A DNA stretch of 64,000 bases from Neodiprion pinetum (taxonomy: Eukaryota > Arthropoda > Insecta > Hymenoptera > Diprionidae), in the NCBI RefSeq assembly GCF_021155775.2, contig NC_060236.1, forward strand, positions 17,472,519 to 17,536,518. Reading direction: 5' to 3'. The translations under genes and the position numbers were made by a program. The notes beneath the pieces are model-generated. The model saw only the letters and a list, made by a program, of their open reading frames with translations. It was not told the DNA's origin and did not search any database. Numbering within the stretch: the stretch's first letter is position 1; every line of letters begins with the position of its first letter. Below, piece after piece: positions 48,549 through 61,560 of the stretch.

Positions 48549-51369
48549 TATTTTTAAACTAGTAATAAACGACGTAGTCGGATAATCATTCCTATAAGAT
48601 TCAAATGATGCTGGAATGTGGGCTGAGAAAAAAAATTTAATTAATTCTTCAATGAAAGTGCAGTTATTAAGGGGATGCTGTAGTCAGTCTTACCGACTGA
48701 GTAGCGCGTCTTCTATTTTGGCTATTATCAGAGGCTATGCTTCGCAATGCAAGAAACGGCGTAAAAATTGTGTTCTACATGCGATTCCGACCAAAAATAT
48801 ATCGATTCATTTTGGTTTCACGAGAAAATGAAGAAATGGCATGAGAAATGAGAAATCGAGATCACGGTTTCGTACTTTTCATATCACATTTAAAAGTTGT
48901 GGTCAGTCATCTTTTTTGGTCATTTCAAAAATGAGAAAATCGTTTTTATCAAAACTTCGCCGAAATCCCCCCTCAACCACTTGGCGTGGTATCGAATTCT
49001 TTCATTCTTTAAGGGATGAAAATTGGACTGGCCGGAATCCCTGAAGCCGTTCAAAACCGTGTAATTCGCGAAAGCTTAAACGAACCTCGCGAGCTTCCTC
49101 AAACACGTCATTACTGTAAGAATGTTACGAGTTTTTTTCATTGTCACACGAACAAGTTCTGATCGTCAGTCTCTTGCAGTTTATAACGAATTTCTCAAAA
49201 AGCGTAATCTTCAAAATCCCATTTCCGTGCGAGGTTATTATTTTGACCCAGCAATGATTAAAAAAAAAAAAAAAAAGAAACGGATGTTCTACTCTGATAG
49301 ATTCCAGCGTGGGAGAATTCATAATTTGACCGATATTGAAAAAAATATATCATTCCATCTCAGAAATAAATATCATGAAAACATTGAAATCACGTTTAGG
49401 GCAAGGCAGAATATTCAAAAGTTGTTGAAAAAAATCTCGAATGATATTTAAAATATTATATCCGATATGCTTGAACTCGAGGAAATATATCGACTTATAA
49501 ATTGGGGCGCCGAAGTATGCAGAAGTTGAGAAAAAAAAAAAAAGAAGGAATCGAATCACTAATGCTTGTCAATATATTATTGTAGTCTTTTATTTTTCTT
49601 GGAAGCTTCGGAAAAAAATCTGTGCCCAGCAGCTGTGTTAAAATAACTAGCGGAGACAGAGATTCGCCCCACGTTACGTAACCGAGCTGCACCCACCGAC
49701 TCATACGTAACTTTTCATACATATATAATATATTATATAAATGTATATTATATAAACATATATCTGTGGTGGAATATCGAAGTTAGTCTATAAGCTCGAG
49801 AACAACGAAGAATGTGCTTAAATAGAGGAAAATTACTTCGCCAATGGTCGCTTCAAAACCCTGTGATCAAATTTTCCGTGATTTTCGACTTTTCAGTTGA
49901 GCCTTGAAGGCTTTGCGAAAATTCTTCGAGATTTTATTTGCTCGTTTATTTACATTGTCTTGTTTTTCTTTTTTTTTTCTTCGGCTATGTAGCAACTTTT
50001 TGAGTTACCGTACCGGATATGCAGTTCTGACGATGTCGTTGCCTCGACCGAGGCTTATCTATCGGCTGAATCTAATCGCAAGCAATAAATGCTTGATATC
50101 GTTTTACCGTCGCGACGGCTCGACGAATTAAGTAACGTGTGCCAATATAAATCGTTTCGTTGTAACAGCTCGGATAGACTTGACGAATGGTGTTTGTTTA
50201 TACGTCGTTGTTCATCCGGTTTGATTAATATTCAAAAAGAAAGAAAAATGACGTGTTTGAATTTCAGTTTTAGATCGCGTGATAAATTATTGTTTTTATA
50301 TCGATCTTTGTATCGACTCGACGTTGTTGAAACGCAAAAAGGAGTTTGTAACATGATGGTTCGTCCTATTTCAAGTGAAAACGCACTTTGCAATTGAAGA
50401 ATCTTTATTCAGGATTCTATTCCTTCATACAAGGGAATATATTCTTTTCCGACATCAAATTACTCGTTAAAAATTTTCCACACCGTTAGCAAATAAAAGG
50501 AATACATGGAAAATGAGTTCAAATCAGCCAAGCTAGCGGAGAGAACTGTATACTCAATTACTGACCATTTATACGTCATTTTCGGAATAATGTGGGAGAA
50601 TTTGCAGATACATCGTGAATATTTAAGGTTTTCACAGCGAGTTGCTTCCTTTTCTTTCTATCCGTCACCCTTTGACAATTGCAAATTTCCAATAATTATT
50701 CTGAAAATTTTAAGTCGATCGAATTTCAAAGCTTAACCAGATTCCGAAATTCACAGGCAATCCTGAAATTCGACGCGGGCTAAAGCAAGGATAAAAGCTT
50801 GATTTCCGTTGGAAAATTTTCGAAACCAGATAATCGAAGCAGAGTATAAAAAAGTACGAAGAATAACTTTTGTAACACCTGCAACGATTTAAGCTAGAAT
50901 ATTGAAATACACAATTCGCTGATAGTGTAGCCGCAAAAGTAGAAACTTGCGTTATAGTCAGACGTACTGCAGGGTTAGTCGATCGAAAGCATTCCGCGTC
51001 TCAAGCCGTCAACTCCAGTGTTGAAATATTAAAGGAGTTCCGCTAATCGATTTCAGCGAGTTTAGTGGCACGTGCGAGCTTTCGCAGCCCCTGAAAATTG
51101 TCCAGAAGCGAAGTAAAAGCGCTCGAAATTGATAAAAATTATTGCCCACCGAGCCGCCCGGAATGAGAACGAAACGTAAATAACGACGGTGAATTCCGAT
51201 AATCGAAAGCACGATTGGGATCTTTTGGATGGGATGAAGATTAAGTCGAGGCGGTTGGACTTACCTAGCGGCAAGCAATTCAAGGTATTACGAGATACCG
51301 CACGGCACTAATACCCTCGAGGTTGGCTGAAGATACGTCAGATACGTTAGCCAGAAGCTGAGTGGAGTC
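48549..51369. other. AT-rich spacer
   Basis: Several open frames (48616-48831, 49122-49451, 50089-50397) have no domain and include homopolymer-coded lysine runs. No gene is supported. Confidence 0.4.
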
Positions 51370-51650
51370 GCGTCGTGTTCGCCAAAGGTAGTCCGCGTTC
51401 TACCCCCACCTTGGTCCTGAACCAGTTACGCGACGATTCGCACCGCGTATCGCCCTATCAGAATCGCTTGTCGTAGGGCTGGCGAAACGACGCAGCTGCA
51501 GCCGCCGAGTCGAGGAGGGGATTTCAGGGGCGGCGAAAAAATTCGGGGGTGAAACGAGTCCTGCGGTGCCCCCGGACCTAACCTTCCCTACGTATCCCCG
51601 GAAATGGTCCTGCGGGGTGTGAGAAGAACGGGCGAAACGTCACGACGAAC
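51370..51650. other. GC-rich island
   Basis: A CpG-rich block including CAGCTGCAGCCGCCGAGTCG near 51495. It could be a promoter or first exon, but no open frame or splice pair could be assigned. Confidence 0.3.
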
Positions 51651-51981
51651 GTGCATCGTAAACGGGTCGATGTGAATTTTTTCTATTTTGCAATAAAAAA
51701 ATCTTTATTCCGGGCACCGAATCATCTTCGAAAATCTTCACTTGTTGCCTGCAAAGTTTGCTTTTGTCTCCAAGTTTTTCGTTGATGCAAATTTGAAATG
51801 GGAACCGGTTGTGAGGCGTCCGTTGCATGTGAAATTAGGCCGCGTTCTCACGAGCTTCAATTTTTAACAGCTTTTGTATCGAGATTCCGAAACTTTCCAA
51901 TGTTTGGAGAATTTTTCGCCGGAATTATCTGAAGGCAATGTGAAAGCGGGTATTTTCGTAGGATCGGGAATAATGTAAATA

Positions 51982-52303
51982 ATGGACAGTGACGAATTTA
52001 TACAGTTACTCGATACTCGCGACAATCAAGCCTGGAACAGCCTTAAAACGGTTGTTCATGGTTTTTTTCGGAAATAACAGTGCTGAGAATTGTAACGTAT
52101 TGATTGAAACTATGCTTGAAAGCTTTAAAATCATGGGCTGCAGAATTTTTGAAGAACAAGGAGAAGGTTTTCACCACGATGCGATGGACTTTGATCGACG
52201 TTATCAGGGGCGGTATAAAGAGAGCATGATGGAAGATTTCGTTTATGGTTTGATACGAGAATGTCCGTACAAACATAGAAGTACGAAAGATACTAATTTT
52301 TGA
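51982..52303 (+). pseudogene. Decayed mobile-element-type gene fragment
   Basis: Two overlapping frames together resemble a protein found in many copies in arthropod genomes, remembered by its pattern (A/W)-W-S-hydrophobic-VV-FLGN followed by EEQGERFHQD, RRYQG, MM-DY-WGLIRE. Here the first frame starts MDSDEFIQLLDTRDNQAWNS and stops at 52075. The second carries FGNNSAENCNVLIETMLESF, then EEQGEGFHHDAMDFDRRYQG and MMEDFVYGLIRE. The frames switch at a run of seven T near 52062. A middle block present in relatives (between the KIMGCRI and EEQGE parts) is also missing. With a frameshift and a deletion it is a dead copy. I do not have a family name for it. Confidence 0.55.
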
Positions 52304-53219
52304 ATTTTCTTCATCGATTCTTTGGACGTTTACAGTTTATTATTAATTATTATTTCTGAATGAAAGTGATTTAAACGAGAAACTGAAGTTCGCTTAATTG
52401 TTATTAACAATAAATGTTTCAGAATGTAGGTAATTTTTCCTAAAATCTGAATTCTAGTTTCTAAAAGAGCAAACTGTACTTAATAAAACAATTTTTTTTT
52501 TTTATTTGTTACGTGGTAGAAATCAAAATTTAGCATCTAGAACACAGACTCTATATTTTTCTCCCGCGATAACGATCCGATAAAAATTTGCACGTGATAA
52601 TCGATCTGTTGAGACTAAAAAAAGTTGTCAATTTGTTTCTCACAAACCGTAAGACCTACGGTTCAGAAACTTTTCAGATCCCAAAATCCTAAAAATTTTA
52701 TTCAAACATTTTTTTGAAACTGAAAATTTTTCCCCCAAATTTCACCCCCAAGCTCGCAGTTTTTTTTTTTTATCCAATTCTTTACGGCTAATGACAATTC
52801 AATATCGTTTTAGGACTGGTCAATTAATTGGGGCTTTTTAAATTCCCAAAATATTGTTTTAATTTGAATGATTTTTTTCTCAAACTGGATACATCGTCTG
52901 GGTAAATTTTACGTGTTAATCGAATTATGAAGCAAATGAGAGAAAACAAGCAAATATATTTACTATTGAAAGGTCAATTTTCCAGTCACTGCAAAAAATG
53001 TTTATCGTCTAAAGAAGTAACGAAGGAAATCTAACAATAATCCTTGTAAACGTCGTTTTTGTACTGTTCTTCGAAATATAAGAATGCAGACTATTTTGTA
53101 TCTGCAGCAATCGTGGTGAAATTACATCACTGATTGTGAGTCATACATTTCAGTCCATTTACTGTAAATCCTTTACTGAAAAACGTTGCTGGTTCAACAG
53201 TTATCACTGTTGTTACCAG
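52304..53219. other. AT-rich spacer, nothing recognised
   Basis: Homopolymer-rich sequence without exon-like segments. Confidence 0.4.
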
Positions 53220-53522
53220 AGTTTACGTAAAATCCACAGTTCATTTTTTTTCGTTGGTGTCGCTCAAGTAAACGTATTGGCAAAACCATTCGAACTAGAT
53301 CAGGTTCCGAAGGGTTTAAAGAACATCCAATTTTCTCGTTACAGCGATGAAGACGAAGAAGCGGTGGCAAATTTTGAAATTCATCTGCCATGTCGGATTC
53401 GTTTTCAATGTTTCATGATCGATCGAAAACTTGTTAGAAGTTCAGTTAGTGAGTTGCCTAAAAATATACGCTGTCGAGTTGCTGCGGCCGCGAAATACTT
53501 AAAAAATGAATCGTCAGTTTGA
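53220..53522 (+). CDS. Candidate orphan terminal exon
   Basis: A TTGTTACCAG acceptor at 53218-53219 precedes 101 codons ending in TGA. The distal part is protein-like: KPFELDQVPKGLKNIQF, then a SDEDEEAVANFEIHLPCRIR stretch, then KNIRCRVAAAAKYLKNESSV. There is no start ATG, so an upstream exon would be needed and none was found. No family is recognised. It could be a gene fragment rather than a live exon. Confidence 0.22.
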   Translation, partial: SLRKIHSSFFFVGVAQVNVLAKPFELDQVPKGLKNIQFSRYSDEDEEAVANFEIHLPCRIRFQCFMIDRKLVRSSVSELPKNIRCRVAAAAKYLKNESSV

Positions 53523-54879
53523 TACTTTTTGTAATTGTTGTAATAGGCCCAAGACTGGATATTACCATCCGTTCATCGTTTGTCTCAATAATTTCAAGGA
53601 GATAACTAAGCTGTTCCAAGGAGCAATGGCGAAATAGACTTCGGCGGTTTTCACTACTTACGTATATTTCAGTTTCATTCTTACTTGTGGTTGCAAAATA
53701 ACGACTGTCGCGGAAAAATGATCTCATGGAGGATAAACGATCCTCTGTAATTGTCATCGGAATTCCGACTAATGCAAATGCACAGCGTGACCGTTAAAAC
53801 CAGATCAGGCTTGTAGAACAAGTTCCGAGATGAAACTTTGTTATACGAACTAAAATCCGCAAGGGTAAGAGTGTTATTATTATTCGAGCAAAACTAGTTC
53901 TTATTCAGTTATGAATGAGGGCTAACCCGAAAGTTCTGGCACTTCTGATTTTCTCGTGCAGATGCAAATATTGAGAAATTCATTTTTTATATCAGATGAT
54001 GAGCTCTAATAAAATAGCGAGTTTTTTTTTTTACAATTTTCGACTCATCGATGCCAGTTATTCTGACGTTCTTCACTGCCCTAGATTAATTTTCCATGCA
54101 AAAACTTATTTACTCTTCGTCAGGAAGACCATTTTCTTCAAAAGATCGTTTAATTTTCAAAATTTCGCCCGCAAATTAGAATAGCTCGTTGTAGGATTGA
54201 AAAAAAAAATAATTTCTCAATACTTAAACGTCAGGTAGAATAATTGCAGAAAAATCAAAAAAAAAAAATCAAAGAGAAAACGAACCGTGTTGATAAAAAA
54301 TATGCAATGGGCATATCGTGAAGATGTTATGAATAAAGATGAATCAGAGTTGTACTTATGGTGTGAGTTCCGTGTATTTAATACTTCAATTGGTAATAAT
54401 ATGGCACGGTGGATTTGCGTTGCATACATAAATTCCAGTATTTGTTGTTAAACGGAAAAATGAAGCCATACACCGCATCCTATTTGCAATTGTGGAACGG
54501 GAATTTCTTCTCGTATCTCTAACTCGTCTTGCAGCAAGGAATCGGGATGTCGTTCATTCATTACAACACTTGATCTTCTCAAGAAAATAACGTACAAATG
54601 AAATTACAGTGGAACAGAAAATTATACGACCAACTGTCGAGAATCGTAAAAAAAAATAAAATATATATACCATGATAATTTTGTTAAATAAATTTATCAA
54701 AACTGTTCTACGATGTGGCAAAAAAATAGTTTCGGAGAGAAAACAAGCCAGGATTTTTGGTGAATAGATTTCATCAAACACGCAATTGTCTCGGGATGCG
54801 GAAACAAGTTATGCATGTATTTGTTGAATTTGTGCAAGAATTAGTTTAATAAATTTCCCCCAAGTTTTTTTTTTTACAG
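53523..54879. other. AT-rich spacer, nothing recognised
   Basis: No exon-like segment or clear repeat was found. Confidence 0.4.
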
Positions 54880-54900
54880 ATATTTTACCAAAATTTGACG

Positions 54901-54962
54901 ATGAGATTCGTTTTCACGATGTGTGCAGCTCTTGCCATTTTTTTCTTCAAGACATCAACAAA
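54901..54962 (+). CDS. Candidate small secreted peptide, exon 1 (signal peptide)
   Basis: A T-rich acceptor (TTTTTTTACAG, ending 54879) comes 21 nt before an ATG that opens MRFVFTMCAALAIFFFKTST, a good signal peptide. Without splicing the frame stops after 21 codons (TGA at 54964). A GT at 54963-54964 could be a donor, leaving two bases (AA) to complete codon 21. The donor is weak, so the model is tentative. Confidence 0.2.
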
Positions 54963-55083
54963 GTGATGCAATTACTGAATTTATAGTTTTCCTATTCTTA
55001 AATAAGTGAAAAAGTATCTTTACGGGACTAATTCAATTTCTCCTTAATCAAATACAACAATTATTGTGAATAATATTTTTCAG

Positions 55084-55219
55084 TTCCCCTGAAGAAAAAA
55101 GGGCCAAAGGTGGATCTGTTCTAAGTACCTTTGAAATTTATACCACCTTGATCGTATTGCAATTGGTCTCATTTCATTGCATCCATGCCAAGCTGTGCTC
55201 GGACAGCTTTGAAATTTGA
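55084..55219 (+). CDS. Candidate small secreted peptide, exon 2
   Basis: A TATTTTTCAG acceptor begins an exon whose first base completes codon 21. It reads SPEEKRAKGGSVLSTFEIYT and ends CIHAKLCSDSFEI before TGA, giving a 65-residue product with a 121 bp intron. A Lys-Arg pair soon after the signal peptide could be a prohormone cleavage site. The hydrophobic middle argues against a simple peptide hormone. No family is recognised and transcription is unproven. Confidence 0.18.
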
Positions 55220-57505
55220 GACAGTAATGTTAGACCACCAGGTTGACTGTTGTGGAAACACAGGCTAACTTGCCAGATACTCAAAGCTTCGTCTCATGGC
55301 TATATATTAGATACTTCAATGCCGCTTCGCCTTTACACCGGTCAAAACGTAATTTCAAAATTTTCATTAGATTTGTACTTTTTATAACAACAAATAACAT
55401 GTTCTGATATCGACCGACTGACGATTTAAGCCCAGTTGATGGCAGCATTTTTCCACCTGAGTAAACTGATGTTGCACATTGGTAGAAATTTCGTGTGAAT
55501 TGGTTCGCTGTTTCCTGAGCTTATCGGTAACAAAAAAAAGCAAGAGCAAAAAAAAAAAAAAAATCAAAAAGGGGGCCGATTTATTTATGTTAGGTGGAGC
55601 TTGAAGCACAGAATAAAATTTTCACTTTAAAATGTAAGAGTGACTTTGATTTGAATAACCAGTTCGACGGGACGGGAATGATTTGTGAATAGATATTGCC
55701 TAATGGTAATTCAAAGTTATCGTAAGAGTAGAAGAAAACTGGGTGAAGTTTTATTTGAGGAAATAACTGATACCGTAGCTGTAACTACTTTCCGTACAAT
55801 GTTTTGAAGCGAATAGGTATTATTTAAGGCTCGTGGAAGATGTCACGTATATTTGTCTCGATGCTCTGCTAATCAATATCAACAAATTGGATCTAAAGAG
55901 CTCTGGTTGGCAGTGACGGGTGGTTCCGACAGGCACGCAAGTTTTTCGTTCCTTTCCCTGCTCGGATACGAATGTCGTATAGTGAGCTCAGCAAAATCCA
56001 GATTGAATGTCAGTCACGCGATGAGATAACTCGACAGGCTTATGGTGGATAATATACGCATTAATTTGTGAGCTACCACGCTGTCCGAGATAAAGAAACA
56101 AAAGCAAGAGACAAATCGGTCATCAAATGAGCTTGAAAAACTCGCGGCCATGGTGAGAATAATTTTTACTGCAGGGGGAATCTTTTCTTTTCTTTTTTTT
56201 TTTGTGAAACTGTCTGCAATTAGTCACAACAAAATAAAAATTCAAATTTCCAAAAACTAAATAGTCGCGATACTTGAAACAACAATTTTTACTGAAAATA
56301 AAACTTTGTTAATTTTTGTAAAATAGCAAGACCTTAGGCGAAAAATTATGATAGTCGATAGTTTTTTGGGAGCAAAAACGTAAAAATCTACTAGTCTTAA
56401 GGAGGGAAAAAAATTTCACGAACTCTGGGGGAATTCTACAAGTTCATACAAAAAATCTACAATTTAATTAGAAAGAATGATAGTTTCACGGGGGTAGTTG
56501 AAGAAAATCGTGATTTCTAAAAAGTGTTGAGGAAATCAATAAACTCGAAAATGGAAAAATTTTTTTCCATAGAATTTCGTAGAAAATGAATGTCTAAGAA
56601 TAATTCACTATAGGATTAGGAATATTTGCGAGAGAGTGTGAAATACTGTTCTTAAACCACCGCCAGATGTCGCGTGTCGTCCACAAGAGAAATTCACCGA
56701 AGATAAGTCAAGTACTTGGCGAATAGTATGTCAGCGTTAGAAGGTTATCCTCATGTCTCGAGTATGATTTCGATGGATTTGTAGAATCTGTCATATTTTT
56801 TTGATCCTGTCTGGTTACAGTGAGTGAACAGTCTTAGGAAGAACAAATTTGAACTTGTTTCTTTGAATCCAGAATTTTACAAAAATTGACATCTGTTTCA
56901 ACGATTATTGTTACAAAAAGGAAAAATTTTATTCGAAGACTACGATCGTGTTTAAAACTGATTTTATATTTTTTTAGAAAATCTTAGAAATTTTTTACAC
57001 CGAATTCATCATAATTTCGTACAGTTGTCGCTAGCGAATCGTCAGTAGGATGTTTCAAAACTCTGGTAACGAATAGCCAGTGATCTGCAACAACAATCAC
57101 AGTTCGCAACAATCTCTCTATCTCCTCAGATATCCTTGAGATCTACTATGCGAAGTGAATTATGTAATTTCGTAAATCTTCGTCACACGCGCCGGAGATT
57201 TTTGCTGATCTGTCAAGGTTTAAAAAATCGATCCATATATTCGTAAGATTTTCGATCATTTTTGAGAAATTCGTAATTCTATAATACAACCGTGAAAAAT
57301 GTGGTGTAGGGGTGGATGCAAAAATATGCGAAAACGAAAAGGTCACGATATCGAATTTTCAAAGGCGCCAAAATTTGTTTCACAAAATTAAAAAATGTAC
57401 AAAGTCGAAGTAAAGAAAACTCAAAATATAGAAAGTTGAATCATATGAAATTCTCATTCATCCTAACGATTCTGGATTTCGGTTTTCCACACTTTGAACT
57501 TAGTA
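55220..57505. other. AT-rich spacer with an old dispersed repeat
   Basis: This holds the dispersed repeat copy at 56280-57060. No gene is supported. Confidence 0.4.
56280..57060 (+). repeat. Old dispersed repeat, copy d (best core)
   Basis: The core at about 56640-56800 (CACCGCCAGATGTCGCG, AAGTACTTGGCGAATAGT, TGGATTTGTAGAATCTGTC) aligns with 10795-10967 and 13503-13665. The downstream part (GACATCTGTTTCAACGATT) aligns with 5121. No protein-coding remnant was found in any copy. Confidence 0.6.
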
Positions 57506-57933
57506 CACTGAAAGAAATTTTTAGTTCCGGTTACCGCTCAGTCGTTAAATATTTTCATTTTTTACCACGATCGAAAAATATAGTTCTTGGTACAAAATGA
57601 AAATTAGTTTTCTAGCTGTTACCGGAAAGTCTAGCATCCGTTACTATTCTTTCTCATTACGATCGCTGTTGGTATATTTTCTTGTAACCGTTGCGAAATT
57701 TAAATGCTTGTCCAAGAATAAATTGACGTTAAAGCCTTGTTTAACTAAAAAAGTAGAGTAAACCTCAGAAACTGATCTTGCGTTGCAATTACCAAAAAAG
57801 AATCGACAATAGCGCAAAATGGTTACGCGTGCTTCGTTTTTCGTAATTCCAACAATAATCAATCAGTTTTCTCAACGATACCTGTTTTACTGAATTTTTC
57901 TAGTTACTACGACAAATGAAATTTTTCTCAGTG
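57506..57933 (+). mobile_element. MITE-like element, copy 6 (full length, TA flanks)
   Basis: A 428 bp copy starting CACTGAAAGAAATTTT and ending ATTTTTCTCAGTG. TA flanks both ends (57504-57505 and 57934-57935), which is the clearest candidate target-site duplication of the seven copies. Confidence 0.88.
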
Positions 57934-60900
57934 TACGTTCTGACATTTCCGTACTCGAACCTCCTACATTTTATCCTTCCACAAATCGGATTTTTACGTT
58001 TTTGTTCAATTCGATATTTTGGCTCTTCCATTGTCTGACCCTCCCACATTTTTACCCCCACCCAAAAATTCCCGATCATTCGTCGTGATGCAAAGTGTAG
58101 CAGGAAGCGACAACTTCTCGTTCCTCGTTCCGGACCATGACTCTAGACGTAGCAAATACTCATAATGCAGAATCGGTAGGTATCGTATTCGTGGGGGTTT
58201 GCCTGGGCATCAGCTGTAGGACAGCCGGGTTGCTGTAGGTCGCGTTTCACTGGCTTGTGGGTGGATTCTGCGCTCAAGAATAAAGGTCACCCGAAGGTGC
58301 CTGATCAATACTTCGTCCACGTTCGTTGTCTAGGGATTTTCAGCTCCGAAACGTAACTTCTATTTACCACAACGTTGGCACCTAGCCAACATATTATCCT
58401 ACCTAAATGTTACCTAATCAACGTAGGTCTTCCGTTTTTTTTTCTTTCAAACTGACAACGTAAGCAACGTCACGTGTTTGAATACCGGGATGCTTAGTTG
58501 GAAAGCAATATTTCTTCTTCTTTTCGTTCCTACCTAAAAAACCTGATGTACCAACTTAGCAAATCGAAAAATCATCATCAATTTTAATAGCTTGCTCTCG
58601 GAATTTGAAGTTTTTATATTTGAATAACGTTGGAATGGTAACATTTTTTTATTCGAGTCTCGTCGTTTAGTCGCATTTAGTGATACAAAACTCATCCCGC
58701 AGGCATTGTGTAGAAAATTGAATCACCTTGAAAAGTATCATTACAGTTTTTGTCGTAAAGTCAATGATTTAACCACCAAAAACGTTCAGCGATGAATTTG
58801 TGCATGAAGTCGACTCTTGGGACTGGTAACTTGCGAACCATCCGAACTGCAGAGTTTGCTCGATGGACAGTTTTGTACGGAATTTTAATTCTTTACAAAA
58901 AGTATACGTGATCAAGTCATTGCCATAAAATACGGCTGAGCGGTGAAAATTGAAAAAACAAAAACGTCTTATTTAAATGCGAAGAGTGAACTTGTTTCAG
59001 AATTAAACTTACGAGATATCCTTCGACGAGGATTACTTCCTTGGAATGTACAAATTTTTGAGGTGTAAGCGATGAAAACAAAGTCTGTTTCAATTTTCCA
59101 AACGAAAAACACCCTTAACGGATATGCACATTCATAATCTCTGAATTTCTCAAAACTTTGCGATCACCTTCCCAAGTTTACTCGAAAAATGAAACAAAAC
59201 GGACCTCGTGAGGAAGTAATGAAAGAACTAATCAATCCTAGCCTTTTTTACCTCTTTCAAACTTTCAATAGCTTACTAAATCTCTTGATATCTGGTCAAC
59301 GCTGTTCTGCAATATACTTATGACTCACATCCCTTCTATCAATCAAAATATCAATCTCGTGATACAGGATTAGAAAATGTAAGCTTGAAAATTAAATCCC
59401 TGCAACATTTCTAATCCTTCAGACTTGTACGCGTTACGCACTCATTAAAATACAAATCGTACATGTCCATTGCGAAAAAATGTAATTATTGTTTTACAAT
59501 CACTGTGCGGTCATTCACGAAAAAAAAAGATATTTCAAAGAGAGTCAGCAGCCTGTTTTTCTCCACGGATGCCGAACCACGAATTCCGCGGTCTTCCTCA
59601 TTACGACACCGATCTATACCGGTGGCTAACCATCCGTCACTCAAACTCGAGTCTTGACAGCTTCCAAGTTCAATTTATTTTCAAAAGCATGACATAATTT
59701 GGCGCGCAACAAAAAATGGTTAAAAAAAATAAACCTCTGACAGACACGCGCTTTGGCAAAAGAATTTCTCCAAGTAGGTTGCCGGACGACGCGAAGTTCG
59801 ACGTTAATTCTAAGCTAATCGCTTGCAACGCCCGTTACTCGTATAGAGGGAAATAATTCACGTCCTCCGACAACGAAATCTCACACATTCGATATTTATA
59901 TGTACTAGAAATAAGCTGCTGGCGCGATTTGAGCACGCCTCCATTTTTAAATGTTATTTATTCCCGAACATTTTTAAATAATATATTTGATTCTATTCAA
60001 CGTGCTCCGCTACCTCTTACATAACGGATTTAATTTTGTCTACACAAAATATGCTCTGATTTTTTTTTTTTTTTCTTTTTTTTTTACCAGTAATATCGTT
60101 TGCAGTGGAAACAGATGGATTGTTATGAGTTTTACGTTGATCGCTTCTTGCGTGTTTGGTTTTCATAATTTTCCTGTACTAAATGTTACATTTTCAACTT
60201 GTATTTAATGCCGGTAAATAGGGGATAGTTATTACGTAAGCGGCCACGAGAGTGAAAAGTTATGGTTTTACTAAAATCGAAGGAATAAATTGTTTAATGT
60301 AAAACGATATTTGTTTTAAGCCGTTGGTTCAATCCGAAGCCAAAACGTACTCAAAGTAATCGAGGTCTTGTGCAATTCCAGAGTATGCAAAAAATCTTCT
60401 CTCTTTGTTACAAAAAAATTTACCGAAAAAAGCCATGCATTTGCACAGAGAAGAATAAAAAAATACATTATTTTCAATGAAATATGAATTTTTAATAAAC
60501 TGTAGAGGAAACCGGGCCACTCATTATTTTTGTGGCTTTTGAGCACCGGGTACAAGTTGTTTTGATCTATCTCAGACAAATTCATCAATTTTTTCCCATA
60601 AAGGAAAAAAAAAAATCAAAAATTTTCGAGGCACGACGAACCCATCCAAAAATGTTGCAAATTTTTTTAGATAATTCTGCATCCATTAATTCTACCTGTA
60701 TCGAATGAATCATTGATTATCGATCAATATGTATGACAAAAAAAAATTAATATTCCAGAGCAAATGGCCTTTGTCTAACGATAAATCATCATTTTTTTTT
60801 TAAATCTTAAAAAAATTTGTTATTCCCAAAAAATACGTTGCATACTTCGATTATACACATATCAAATGATCCTTTAATATCTGAATATTAAAAACAAAAA

Positions 60901-61090
60901 TGGTTTTTTACCCAACATTTTTTGGGGGGGTTCATTGTTTCCCTGTCATCCCTGTACAGAGATGCCTGAAACTGTTGATTTTTGAGAAATTTTATTGAAT
61001 TTAAACAAACTCTTCCCTGGTGTAAGTTAGTGTACCGAAAAATTTTGAAAAAAAAATCAATATTTTGGTAGAGCATCTCAAATGGAATAT
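57934..61090. other. AT-rich spacer
   Basis: Open frames at 59463-59697 and 60316-60588 show no recognisable domain. No gene or clear repeat is supported. Confidence 0.4.
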
Positions 61091-61560
61091 CTCAGCCAAA
61101 TATGAGCTCTAAAAACACTTAAATTGATAATCAAAGGTGCCTATTTGATTTTTTCCAAAAATGGGAAAATTTTGGAATTTTTTTTAGCTCTTAAACGGCT
61201 TGACTTTTAAACTGTCTAAATACAGATTCTTATAGGAAATTCTACGGTCCATAAAAAAGTACTCATACAACATTTTCCCAACTCTAACCAGTTGTGAGAT
61301 ATTCGCCTATAAATATTGAGTCTCGAATATCCTTAATCGGTTAGCGTAAGGAAAATTCTATCCGTTCGTCGGTACTTTTTTCATAAAGCGTAAAATTTCC
61401 TGTAACAATAACAACGAATTAAAATAAAACAATCCGAAAATAACGATAAAAAAGAATTCAAAAAGTTTCCGATTTTTTTGTGTGATTTTCGAATAAAAAA
61501 TGAAAGAAAAAAAAATAGACGCCTCGAAATATCAATATTAAGAGCTCATATTTGGCTGAG
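61091..61560. repeat. Inverted-repeat pair (20 bp perfect) about 430 bp apart
   Basis: CTCAGCCAAATATGAGCTCT at 61091-61110 is the exact reverse complement of the 20 bases at 61541-61560. The DNA between is very A/T-rich and non-coding. It may be the ends of a foldback or MITE element. Confidence 0.65.

Noticed and set aside
49122..49451. 109-codon plus-strand open frame
   Set aside because: Contains a poly-A coded lysine run and no domain.
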